Shown here: positions 51,481 to 60,226 of the stretch, one piece after another
Layout of the letters: every line of letters begins with the position of its first letter
Position numbering within the stretch: position 1 is the stretch's first letter
Assembly (NCBI GenBank): GCA_016794525.1
Contig: JAEUJY010000095.1
Span: 102,834-166,833 of the forward strand
Source of the DNA: Myxococcales bacterium
GTDB lineage: Bacteria; Myxococcota_A; Polyangia; Haliangiales; Haliangiaceae
Reading direction: 5' to 3'
DNA: 64,000 nucleotides
Notes under the pieces: model-generated
The model's input: only the letters and a program-made list of their open reading frames with translations
Told to the model about the DNA's origin: nothing
Database searches by the model: none
Translations under genes and position numbers: made by a program

Positions 51481-52074
51481 TCAGCGATGGCCGAGCACGA
51501 TCTCGGCCTGCGCCTCGGGGTGCCGCGCGGCGAACGTCGCGCGGTCGATCACCAGCACGACGTCGCCGGGCTCGTCGGCCCAGGCCCGGCCGGCCGGCGT
51601 CGCGTCCTCGTGGTAGCCGAGCTTGGCGAACACGCGCAGCGACGCGGTGTTGGCGGGCACCACCGAGGCGTAGATCCGCTCGAGGCCCAGCCCGGCCGGC
51701 GGCGGCGCGAAGCCGAAGGCGTGGATCATCAGCGCGAACCGGGTGCCCAGGCCCTGGCCCTGGGCCCGCGGCTGGCCGATCAGGAACGCGAACTCGGCGG
51801 CGCCGTCGTCGAGCCCGCGCAGATCGGCGTCGCCGGCCAGCGCGCCGTCGACGAACAGCAAGAACTGCCGCGCGCCCTCGTCGGCCAGGTCGGCGTACGA
51901 CTCGATCACGTCCGACTGGGTCAGCTCGTCGACGTGGCCGAGCAACGTCGCGTTGGCCGGGTCGTTGTATGCCGCGGCCAGCGCCTGGGCGTGATCGGCC
52001 AGCTCGCCGACCGACGGCTCGACCGCCAGCAGCTCGAGGCCGGCGACGTGCCAGGACAGGCGGGCGCGGGTCAC
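51481..52074 (-). CDS. GNAT-family N-acetyltransferase
   Basis: 197 residues from GTG 52074, 2 nt after the lpdA stop. The acetyl-CoA motif is QPRAQGQGLGTRFALMIH (Q/RxxGxG/A), followed by IYASVVPANTASLRVFAKLGYHED, the usual C-terminal GNAT strand and helix. The form resembles RimJ/RimL-type enzymes. Substrate unknown. It is probably co-transcribed with dihydrolipoyl dehydrogenase, a common loose association without a clear functional link. Confidence 0.85.
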   Translation of the reverse strand: MTRARLSWHVAGLELLAVEPSVGELADHAQALAAAYNDPANATLLGHVDELTQSDVIESYADLADEGARQFLLFVDGALAGDADLRGLDDGAAEFAFLIGQPRAQGQGLGTRFALMIHAFGFAPPPAGLGLERIYASVVPANTASLRVFAKLGYHEDATPAGRAWADEPGDVVLVIDRATFAARHPEAQAEIVLGHR

Positions 52075-52076
52075 GA

Positions 52077-53492
<1,416 letters not shown>

Positions 53493-53540
53493 GCGAGCGG
53501 GGTACCGCGGCGCCGCCGGAGCGTCAAGGCGCGGCGGTGG

Positions 53541-53546
53541 TACGCT
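53541..53546 (+). promoter_or_regulatory. -10-like TACGCT before first small peptide gene
   Basis: TACGCT, 6 nt (GCGGCC), then ATG 53553. The same arrangement precedes the second peptide gene. Confidence 0.5.
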
Positions 53547-53552
53547 GCGGCC

Positions 53553-53759
53553 ATGGGCGCCGACGATCTGGGACGTGCACGGCGGCGCGCGCGCGTGTTG
53601 CCGCTGGCCCTCGAGGTCGCGCTGGTGGTCGCGCCGCTCGCGGCCAGCGCGTGTGGCGGCGACGACGGGGCGCCGCTGGTCGACGCGCCGGCCGATGCAC
53701 CGGTCGACGCGCCGGTCGACGCGCCGATCGACGTGCCCGATCCGCCGCCGATGGATTGA
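53553..53759 (+). CDS. Candidate precursor peptide 1 (or small lipoprotein)
   Basis: 68 residues. Shares with the next gene the block RARVLPLxLEVALV-x-APLAASACGGDD (here residues 12-38). After GGDD comes a low-complexity acidic tail of DAPVDAP units ending PPPMD. The conserved Glu21 sits in the middle of the hydrophobic stretch, which is poor for a secretion signal but usual in a peptide leader. Against this, AASAC could be a weak lipobox and DAP tails occur in true lipoproteins of this window. It is followed by a hairpin and then by its paralogue and a flavoprotein-methyltransferase fusion. Confidence 0.6.
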   Translation: MGADDLGRARRRARVLPLALEVALVVAPLAASACGGDDGAPLVDAPADAPVDAPVDAPIDVPDPPPMD

Positions 53760-53769
53760 TGAGCTCAGG

Positions 53770-53788
53770 ACGGCCCCGTGCGGGCCGT
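53770..53788 (+). terminator. Hairpin after peptide gene 1
   Basis: ACGGCCC-CGTGC-GGGCCGT, a 7-bp stem with a 5-nt loop, 10 nt after the stop. It matches the hairpin after gene 2 with compensatory changes. It may attenuate or protect transcripts. Confidence 0.5.
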
Positions 53789-53801
53789 GAGGTCACCGTG
53801 A

Positions 53802-53807
53802 TACGCT
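53802..53807 (+). promoter_or_regulatory. -10-like TACGCT before second small peptide gene
   Basis: TACGCT, 6 nt (GCCGGC), then ATG 53814. Same spacing as gene 1. Confidence 0.5.
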
Positions 53808-53813
53808 GCCGGC

Positions 53814-53996
53814 ATGGGTGCCACTGATCGTGAACCCGCGCTGGTGGTGACGCCGCGGCGTGCCCGCGTGCTGCCGCTGGTCCTCGAGGTGGCGCTGGTG
53901 CTGGCGCCGCTGGCGGCCAGCGCGTGCGGCGGGGACGACACCCCGGCGCCGGTCGACGCGGCGTCGGACACGCCGGTCGACACCCCGATCATTTGA
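53814..53996 (+). CDS. Candidate precursor peptide 2 (or small lipoprotein)
   Basis: 60 residues, paralogue of the preceding gene. The conserved block lies at residues 16-42 (RARVLPLVLEVALV, then APLAASACGGDD); the N-terminal ~15 residues differ. The tail is shorter (TPAPVDAASDTPVDTPII) and differs in sequence from that of gene 1, so the leader-like block is conserved and the end is variable, as in precursor families. The single Cys is in the block, not at the C-terminus, so a classical C-terminal Cys decarboxylation is not obvious. The fusion enzyme begins 38 nt after the stop. Confidence 0.6.
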   Translation: MGATDREPALVVTPRRARVLPLVLEVALVLAPLAASACGGDDTPAPVDAASDTPVDTPII

Positions 53997-54006
53997 TGAG
54001 CCCATG

Positions 54007-54025
54007 ACGACCCCGGGCGGGTCGT
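54007..54025 (+). terminator. Hairpin after peptide gene 2
   Basis: ACGACCC-CGGGC-GGGTCGT, a 7-bp stem. Compared with 53770-53788 one stem pair changed from G-C to A-T on both sides, which keeps the pairing. It sits between the peptides and the enzyme gene. Confidence 0.5.
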
Positions 54026-54034
54026 GAGCGAACC

Positions 54035-55480
54035 ATGAGCGAGCGCTGGATCCGCGCCGGGACGGCGCACGTCGTCGAGCACCGCGATCGCCTGCTGCTG
54101 GTGGGCGACGACGGCAGCGTGCGGGTCGTGACCGGCGCGTCGGCGGCGGTGATCGAGGTGGCGCTGGCGGCGCTGGCGGTGCCCGGCGATCGCGCGGCGG
54201 TCGCGGCCGCGCTGGCCGACGCCTTCGACGGCGCGCCGGCGCCGACGCTGGTCGACGACACGCTCGCGCTGCTCGCCGCGGTCGGGGCGATCGTCGCGGC
54301 GCCGGCGCCGGCCCCGCGCGCGCCGCGGGTGGGTCCGGCGGTGCGGGTGGTGCTCGGGCTCAGCGGCTCGGTCGGCGCGATCGCGGCCCCGGCGCTGGTG
54401 CTGGCGCTGCAGCGCCGCGGGTGCGAGGTGCAGGTGGTCGCGACGCGCGCGGCGCTGCGGTTCGCGCCGATCACCGGCCTCGAGGCGCTGACCCACCGGC
54501 GCGTCGTGCGCTCGCTGTGGAGCCGCGATCCGGCGCAGCCGGTGCCGCACCTGGCGCTCGCGGCCTGGGCCGACCTGGTGCTGGTGTGCCCGGCGTCGGC
54601 GACCACGCTGGCGCGGCTGGCGCACGGCGATCACGGCTGCGTGCTCGCGGCCACCGCGCTGTGCGCGCAGGTGCCGGTGGTGATCGCGCCGTCGATGAAC
54701 CCGGCGATGCTCGCGGAGCCGGCCGTGCAGCGCAACCTCGCGCAGCTGCGCGACGACGGCTGCTACGTCGTGCCGCCCGGCGACGGCGTCGAGGTCGCCG
54801 AGGACCCGGGCGCGCGCACCGGCAACCGCGGCGGCGCGCCCCCGCCCGAGCGGATGGCGGCGCTGGCGCTGGCGATCCACGCCGCGGCTGGCGCCGCGCC
54901 CGCGGCCCGCGCGATCGACTGGCAGGCGCTGCACGCGGCCGTGCCGGCCGGCGTCGACGGCGATCCCGACGACGAGCTGTGGGCGGTGATCGATCGCCAC
55001 GCCGCGCCGCCCGGCCTGTTGCTCGACGTCGGCACCGGGCTGGGCCCGGTGGCGCGCGCCGCCAGCGACCGCGGCTTCGCGGTGGTCGCGACCGACCTCG
55101 CGCCCGCGGCGCTGGCCCACGCCCGGGCCGCCGCCGGCCCGCGCCCGATCACCTGGCTCGAGGACGACGTCACCGCGAGCAAGCTGCACGGCGGGTTCGC
55201 GGTGATCGTCGATCGCGGCTGCCTGCACTTCCTCGACGTGCGCGCGGCGGTGGCGTGGGCCGCGACGATCGTCCGGCTGCTGGCGCCGGGTGGCGTCGTG
55301 GTGGTCAAGCTCGACGCCGCCGCGGCGCCGGCCGCGCGCGCGACCCGGCGGCTGGACGCGGCGGCGCTGGCCGCGCTGCTCGCGCCGGCGTGCGCGCTGG
55401 TCGAGGCGGTCGCCGGCAGCTTCCCGTCGGCGGCGGGACCGGTGCCGGCGACGACGGTCGTGCTGCGCCGGCGCGGCTAG
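54035..55480 (+). CDS. PqqD-like / HFCD flavoprotein / SAM methyltransferase fusion
   Basis: 481 residues. Residues ~5-88 (VVTGASAAVIEVALAALAV, VDDTLALLAAVGAI) have the spacing and pattern of a PqqD-like RiPP recognition element. Residues 102-285 are an HFCD-type flavoprotein (EpiD, CoaC): LGLSGSVGAIAAPALV, His172 in PHLALAAWAD at the place of the catalytic His, PASATTLARLAHG (186-198) and PSMN (219-222). Residues ~325-481 are a class I methyltransferase (DVGTGLG at 331-337, VVATDLA, DRGCLHFLD). EpiD-type enzymes decarboxylate peptide C-terminal Cys; CoaBC acts on a coenzyme A precursor. The domain order and neighbouring peptides favour peptide modification; the chemistry is unproven. Confidence 0.8.
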   Translation: MSERWIRAGTAHVVEHRDRLLLVGDDGSVRVVTGASAAVIEVALAALAVPGDRAAVAAALADAFDGAPAPTLVDDTLALLAAVGAIVAAPAPAPRAPRVGPAVRVVLGLSGSVGAIAAPALVLALQRRGCEVQVVATRAALRFAPITGLEALTHRRVVRSLWSRDPAQPVPHLALAAWADLVLVCPASATTLARLAHGDHGCVLAATALCAQVPVVIAPSMNPAMLAEPAVQRNLAQLRDDGCYVVPPGDGVEVAEDPGARTGNRGGAPPPERMAALALAIHAAAGAAPAARAIDWQALHAAVPAGVDGDPDDELWAVIDRHAAPPGLLLDVGTGLGPVARAASDRGFAVVATDLAPAALAHARAAAGPRPITWLEDDVTASKLHGGFAVIVDRGCLHFLDVRAAVAWAATIVRLLAPGGVVVVKLDAAAAPAARATRRLDAAALAALLAPACALVEAVAGSFPSAAGPVPATTVVLRRRG

Positions 55481-56649
55481 CGCGCGGTCGCGGCGCGCAA
55501 CGCGTCACGCCAGCCGCGGACCAGCGCCACCAGCATCGCCAGCCGGCGGCCGGCGCGTCCCTCGGCCAGCGGCGCCGCGGTCGGGCCGGCGAAGTCCTCG
55601 AGCGTGCCGATCTTGCGCCGGGCGTAGCGCTGCGCGACCGCGCGCAGGTCGAGGCGGTCCGCCGGCAGCGCGCCGCCGTGGCCCTCGTACAGCGCCGGCG
55701 AGCGCGGCCCCCACGCGCACACCACGTCGGTCGGGCGCACGAACGCGCCGAAGCGCGCCACCAGCGTCGCGTGATCGCAGCCGGCGGCCAGCGCCGCGGC
55801 GGGCAGCGCGCAGTGCGCGAGCGTCGGCGGCGCCAGCGGCCCGGTCGGCGCGACGATCTGATCGAAGCGCGCGCCGTCGCTGGGGCGGTACGCCACCCAG
55901 TGCACCAGCTCCGGCGGCGGCGCCGCGACGCCGGGCGGCGCGTGCCAGGCGTTGGCCTCGCCGACGACGCACACCAGGTCGTCCCAGCGCGCGGCCAGCG
56001 TCGCCGGCAGCTGCGGCGGCGCCGGGCGGCGCGGGCGCATCGGCCGATCGCGCTGCGGCGGCGCGCTGGCCTCGCACGCGAGCTGTGCGTCGATCATCGC
56101 CTCGAACGGCGTGAGCAGCGCGCGGAACCGCGCCGGGTCGCCCTCGAGCGCGCCGAGCACGTGCATCAGCGCCTCGATCGTCGAGCAGTACGCGGCGTCG
56201 GGCTCGCGACGGATCCGGTAGCGCGACGGCTCGGGCGCCGCGAAGCCGTAGCGCGGCAGCGCCTGCAGGATCGGGTTGTCGCGCACGACCCGGCGCGCCT
56301 GCGACCAGGTACCGTCGACGACGACCAGCGTCACCGGCCCGGTCGGCGGCGCGGTCAGGATGTCGATCGCGCCCGGCCCGGGGTAGAGCAGGACCGCCGG
56401 CCGCGCCGGATCGGTCAGCGCCTGCACCACCGCCGGCCGCTCGGCCCACTGCACGCCGACGTGCAGCTCGGCCTGGGGCAGCGCCAGGCTGGCCATCCGC
56501 GCGGTGCCGATCGCGACGTCGCGCTCGCGGGTGTGCTGCAAGATCACGACGCGGGTCGCGGTCTCGAGCCGCGGCACCAGCGCGCAGTAGCACATCGTCG
56601 CCGCCTTCCGGCAGCGCGGGCAGCGCGGCCGCGGCGCCGCCGCGCTCAC
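55477..56649 (-). CDS. DTW-domain protein (tRNA aminocarboxypropyltransferase-like)
   Basis: 390 residues from GTG 56649 (GTGA overlap with the upstream gene). The N-terminal ~210 residues hold the family signature: CPRCRKAATMCYC, ILQHTRERDVAIGTARM, VVDGTWSQARRVVRDNP with D-x-T-W, and YRIRREPDAAYCSTIEAL. DTW proteins of the TapT/YfiP group use SAM to make acp3U in tRNA. The extra ~180 C-terminal residues are not part of that family and are unassigned (WAYRPSDGARF-like, RARRKIGTLEDF-like stretches). Its stop shares CTAG with the convergent fusion gene. Confidence 0.85.
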   Translation of the reverse strand: MSAAAPRPRCPRCRKAATMCYCALVPRLETATRVVILQHTRERDVAIGTARMASLALPQAELHVGVQWAERPAVVQALTDPARPAVLLYPGPGAIDILTAPPTGPVTLVVVDGTWSQARRVVRDNPILQALPRYGFAAPEPSRYRIRREPDAAYCSTIEALMHVLGALEGDPARFRALLTPFEAMIDAQLACEASAPPQRDRPMRPRRPAPPQLPATLAARWDDLVCVVGEANAWHAPPGVAAPPPELVHWVAYRPSDGARFDQIVAPTGPLAPPTLAHCALPAAALAAGCDHATLVARFGAFVRPTDVVCAWGPRSPALYEGHGGALPADRLDLRAVAQRYARRKIGTLEDFAGPTAAPLAEGRAGRRLAMLVALVRGWRDALRAATAR

Positions 56650-57476
56650 GATCGCCCGCCGAGCCAGCGGCGCCACCACGGCGCGGGCCGCGGCGGCGGT
56701 GGCGTCGGCGCCGGCACCTGCGCGAAGCCCATCGCGTCGGCGACCTGCGCCGCGGTCAGCTCGGCGCACGCGGCGCGGACCGTCGCGGCCTGGTTGGCCG
56801 GCAGCTGCCGGGCGTACCAGCGCACCGTCCCGGCGTCGTAGCCGCGCAGCACCAGCTGGCTCGCGAGCAGGAAGGCCATCTCGTGCGCCGCGAGGTAGCC
56901 CTGGCGCGCGGTCGCGTACGAGCTGCCCAGGCGATCGTCGTGGCGGGTCAGGTAGCGGGTCGCGGCGGCGGTCGTGAGCACGCCGGTGCCGAGGTAGATC
57001 GTCGTGACGTCGGTCAGCTTCTCCTCGTGGTCGTGGTCGCGGTGCTCGAGCCGGTGGTGGCGACGGAACGCGTGCGCGACCTCGTGGGCCATCGCGCCGA
57101 CCAGCCCGAGCGGATCGTCGAGCTTGCCGACCTCGGCGCCGAACTCGCAGCGCCCGCCGCGGATGCCGCGGAACCAGGCGGCGGCGCCGGCGTGCGACGT
57201 CGCGGCGGCGTGGCCGTCGCGGCCCACCTCGCGCACCTCGGTCGGCTCGACGAACAGCTCGACGCTGGCGTCGAGGTGCCCGAGCCCGGCGTGCGCCAGC
57301 AAGCGGCGCGCGATCGCCGCGACCCCGGCCTCGTCGGGCGTCCACCGATCGGGGAAGTGCGCGGGGTCGGGCAAGAGCAGCGGCGCGGTCAGGAACGCGG
57401 CCGCGCCGCGCGCGTCGATCAGCGTCTGCAGCGCCGCCCACAGCCACTCGCGCTCGAGGTGTGACGGCAGCTCCAC
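56646..57476 (-). CDS. Zn-metalloprotease-like protein (HExxH)
   Basis: 276 residues from GTG 57476; the longer frame upstream is antisense-like to the E1-alpha gene frame. MAHEVAHAFRRHH (about residue 150) is a zinc HExxH site, and a third ligand could be in HEMAFLLASQ about 65 residues on. No signal peptide. The tail is Pro/Trp-rich (PPPRPAPWWRRWLGG). It is the middle gene of an operon with E1-alpha (20 nt upstream) and the DTW gene (overlapping). Peptidase activity is plausible, its target unknown. Confidence 0.65.
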   Translation of the reverse strand: MELPSHLEREWLWAALQTLIDARGAAAFLTAPLLLPDPAHFPDRWTPDEAGVAAIARRLLAHAGLGHLDASVELFVEPTEVREVGRDGHAAATSHAGAAAWFRGIRGGRCEFGAEVGKLDDPLGLVGAMAHEVAHAFRRHHRLEHRDHDHEEKLTDVTTIYLGTGVLTTAAATRYLTRHDDRLGSSYATARQGYLAAHEMAFLLASQLVLRGYDAGTVRWYARQLPANQAATVRAACAELTAAQVADAMGFAQVPAPTPPPPRPAPWWRRWLGGRS

Positions 57477-57496
57477 GCGGCGCTCGGATCGGCCGC

Positions 57497-58651
57497 TCAG
57501 CCCAGCAGCTGCGCGCGCTGCTCGCGCAGGAGCCAGGTCGGCTCCTCGAAGACGTCGTCGAACAGCGAGCTGGGCGGCGGCGGCGGCACCGCCTCCTGCG
57601 CCGCGATCACGTCGCGGACGCGGGCCTCGTACTGCGCGGCCAGCGCCTCGTGCTCGCCGGCGGCCAGCCAGCCGCGGGCCTCGAGCAGCAGCCGCATCCG
57701 CCGCAACGGATCGCGCTTGGACTTCCACACCTCGGTCACGCTCTCGTCGCGGTAGCGCGAGGGATCGTCCGACGACGAGTGCGCGCTGACCCGGTAGGTG
57801 AGCAGCTCGACGAACGTCGGGCCGTCGCCGGCCCGGGCCTTGGCCGCGGCGCGGCGGCACACGTCGTAGACCGCGAGCACGTCGTTGCCATCGGCGCGCA
57901 GCGGCTCGACGCCGTAGCCGATGGCCTTGAGCGCGATCGTGTCGGCGGCGGTCTGGACCTTGCCCGGCGTCGAGATCGCCCACTGGTTGTTCTGGCAGAT
58001 CAGCACCACCGGCGCCTTCATCACGCCGGCGAAGTTGAGCGCGGTGTGGAAGTCGCCCTCGCTGGTGCCGCCGTCGCCCATGTAGCCGAACGCGCAGCGG
58101 CCCTTGTCGCCGGCGATCTTCATCGCCATCGCGACGCCGACCGCGTGGGGGATCTGCGTCGACACGCACGACGACATGACGACGTAGTGGTGGTCGCGAT
58201 CGCACGGGTGGCACGGCATCTGCCGGCCCTTGGTCGGGTCGGCGCTGTTGCCCATGATCTGGGCGATGTAGCTGTCGAGCGTCATGCCGCGGTACAGGCC
58301 GACGCCGGCCTCGCGCAGCGCCGGGATGATCCAGTCGTCGGGGCGCGACGCGGCGGCCGAGCCGACCACCGCGGCCTCCTGGCCCATCGCCTCGCCGTAG
58401 AAGCCGATGCGGCCCTGGCGCTGCAGCGCCATCATCCGCGCGTCGGTGACGCGGATGGTGAGCATGCCCTCGTAGAGCTGCCGGGCCAGCCCGCGATCGA
58501 GCCAGGCGATCGACGCCTCGCTGGCGCGGCCGTCCTCGTCGACGAGCTGGTACAGGCCGCGGGCCTTGGCCTCGTCGTCGCCGGCGAAGTACCCGGCGAA
58601 GCTGGGCGGCAGGGTGGCGGAGGACGGAGCGCGGGTCGGCGTCTCGATCAT
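57497..58651 (-). CDS. Thiamine-PP-dependent dehydrogenase E1 alpha subunit
   Basis: 384 residues. The TPP motif runs from GDGGTSEGDFH to CQNNQW with the usual ~28-residue interval, and RVSAHSSSDDPSRYR is the phosphorylation-loop region of the family. N-terminal YQLVDEDG is typical of branched-chain 2-oxoacid dehydrogenase alpha subunits, and similar to some pyruvate dehydrogenase ones. It needs a beta subunit, E2 and E3; only E3 (52077) is in the window. The orphan position is notable. Confidence 0.92.
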   Translation of the reverse strand: MIETPTRAPSSATLPPSFAGYFAGDDEAKARGLYQLVDEDGRASEASIAWLDRGLARQLYEGMLTIRVTDARMMALQRQGRIGFYGEAMGQEAAVVGSAAASRPDDWIIPALREAGVGLYRGMTLDSYIAQIMGNSADPTKGRQMPCHPCDRDHHYVVMSSCVSTQIPHAVGVAMAMKIAGDKGRCAFGYMGDGGTSEGDFHTALNFAGVMKAPVVLICQNNQWAISTPGKVQTAADTIALKAIGYGVEPLRADGNDVLAVYDVCRRAAAKARAGDGPTFVELLTYRVSAHSSSDDPSRYRDESVTEVWKSKRDPLRRMRLLLEARGWLAAGEHEALAAQYEARVRDVIAAQEAVPPPPPSSLFDDVFEEPTWLLREQRAQLLG

Positions 58652-58721
58652 CGGCGCGCACCATCGCAGGGGCCGCCGCCGAGGGCAAGGGGGCTCGCCG
58701 GGCGGTCGTTGCCGCCGTGCG

Positions 58722-59393
58722 TCAGCCCGCCGGCCGCAGGTCGGCGAAGACGAAGCCGTCGCGCTCGACGACGTCGCCGGCGATCACCGCGACCGGGTGG
58801 GCGAAGGCCGGCCCGGCGGCGGCGAAGGTGTGCAGCTCGCCGCGCTCGAAGCACGGATCGACGGTGGGCGGCAGCGCGGCGATCAACGCCGGGGTGAGCC
58901 GCTGGCCGGCCAGCGCGCGCGGCGCCTGGCGCGGGTCGACGCAGGTGACCCACGCCTCGACGCCGGCGGCCAGCATCTCGGCGATCAGCGCGGCGGTGTC
59001 CTGGCCCCACAGCGGGAACACGCCGGTCATGCCGGCGCGGGCCAGCTGCCGCTCGCGGTAGGCGCGCACGTCCTCGAGGAACAGGTCGCCGAAGACGACG
59101 TGGGTGACGCCAGCGGCGCGCGCGGCGGCCATCGCGACCGCCATCCGCGCCTGGTACTCGTCGTCGGTGCACGGCGCCGGGATGCCGACCAGGTGCAGCG
59201 GCAGGCCGACCGCCGCGGCCTGCGCGTGGACCAGCGCCAGCCGCACGCCGTGCATCGCGACGCGATCGTAGGCCTCGGTGTACGTCGTCAGCAGGCCGAC
59301 CACGTCGACCTCGCCGCGCGCGCGCGCGACGTGCAGCGCCCACGCGCTGTCCTTGCCCGACGACCACGCCAGCCAGGCGCGCGGCCGGCTCAC
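58722..59393 (-). CDS. PP-loop ATPase, diphthine-ammonia ligase-like
   Basis: 223 residues from GTG 59393, overlapping the membrane gene by 4 nt (GTGA). SSGKDSAWAL near residue 12 is the PP-loop, and HVVFGDLFLEDVRAYRE and LWGQDTAALIAEML are typical of the Dph6/MJ0570 group. In bacteria this group has no diphthamide role; it adenylates and amidates unknown acids. Being second in a cobalamin-riboswitch operon, it may act on a corrinoid or related carboxylate, which is inference. Confidence 0.85.
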   Translation of the reverse strand: MSRPRAWLAWSSGKDSAWALHVARARGEVDVVGLLTTYTEAYDRVAMHGVRLALVHAQAAAVGLPLHLVGIPAPCTDDEYQARMAVAMAAARAAGVTHVVFGDLFLEDVRAYRERQLARAGMTGVFPLWGQDTAALIAEMLAAGVEAWVTCVDPRQAPRALAGQRLTPALIAALPPTVDPCFERGELHTFAAAGPAFAHPVAVIAGDVVERDGFVFADLRPAG

Positions 59394-59929
59394 AGCGCCG
59401 GCGCCGCGAGCGCCTCGGGCCGCACCCACGCCGGGTGCGCGGCGAGCCGGCGGCCGATCGCGCGGTGCGCGGCCGTGAGCGCGATCGTCCACAGCACGTC
59501 GCCGACGAGCGAGTAGCCGAAGAACGGCACCGCCGCGACGAAGCACGCGCCGAGGCCGGCCGCGGTGCGCGGGTACAGCCCGCCGACCGCCCACACGCCG
59601 AGGTTCGACAGCACGAAGAACGCGGTCGCGCCGGCGACGGCGGCCATCAGCGCGCCGCCGCGGCGCTGGCGCAGCGCGCGGGCGATGACCACCTGCGCGA
59701 CGAAGCCGGCGTAGATGAACGGCGAGCCCCAGCCGAACGCCGGCCAGCCGTGCATCAGCGCCAGCGCGATGTTGGACAGCGCCATCGCCGCGACGACGAC
59801 GGCGATCGCCAGGCCGGTCGGCAGCGTGCGCCCGGCGAGGACTCCGGCGGCGCCCACCGGCGCCATGTTGGGCGGGTGGGGCAGGACGCGGACGACGACG
59901 CAGATCAGGACCAGGAGCGTTGCGAGCAT
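59390..59929 (-). CDS. DUF6580-family membrane protein, B12-regulated
   Basis: 179 residues from ATG 59929 with GGAGG 8 nt upstream. Five or six hydrophobic segments; the start RVLPHPPNMAPVGAAGVLAG is the signature of DUF6580, and FGWGSPFIYAGFVAQVVIA and GDVLWTIALTAAHRAIG follow. The form is like the S component of ECF vitamin transporters. Directly downstream of a cobalamin riboswitch, so uptake of a corrinoid, cobalt or a precursor such as a lower-ligand base is the likely role. Confidence 0.82.
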   Translation of the reverse strand: MLATLLVLICVVVRVLPHPPNMAPVGAAGVLAGRTLPTGLAIAVVVAAMALSNIALALMHGWPAFGWGSPFIYAGFVAQVVIARALRQRRGGALMAAVAGATAFFVLSNLGVWAVGGLYPRTAAGLGACFVAAVPFFGYSLVGDVLWTIALTAAHRAIGRRLAAHPAWVRPEALAAPAL

Positions 59930-59971
59930 GGGTCACCCTCCGTGACTGCCGGCGCGCGCCGGCGGGTTGCA

Positions 59972-60128
59972 TGGCGGGTCGGTCTCCTGGCTCCCGGGTC
60001 GTCCTCGGGCGACGCCTTCCCGGGGTGAGCCGGTGGCATGTGGTCGCCGTCGTCGTCGGTCACAGTAGCGGGGGCTGCGCCGGATTCGCACCGGCTTCCC
60101 GTTACCCGTCGATCTATGCGGTGCGTGG
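59972..60128 (-). ncRNA. Cobalamin riboswitch
   Basis: Read on the minus strand the element has GGGAAGCCGGTGCGAATCCG, then CGCTACTGTGA, CACCCCGGGAAGG and the B12 box GAGCCAGGAGACCGACCC (59976-59993), in the order and with the spacing of the AdoCbl riboswitch. It ends ~45 nt before the DUF6580 gene. A GC palindrome (about 59949-59964) between the box and the ribosome site could form the regulatory helix. It should repress the DUF6580/PP-loop operon when cobalamin is abundant. Confidence 0.92.
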
Positions 60129-60226
60129 AACTCTCGCGTCCTGCTTACGCGCGGCGGTGCGTGCGCGTCAAGGCGCGGCGGCCGATCGCGGTGGCGCGAT
60201 CCCGGCGGGCGCGCGCGGCGGGTGCG

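Noticed and set aside
59949..59964. GC palindrome as an independent terminator
   Set aside because: It lies between the cobalamin riboswitch and the ribosome site of its operon and is better read as part of the riboswitch expression platform.
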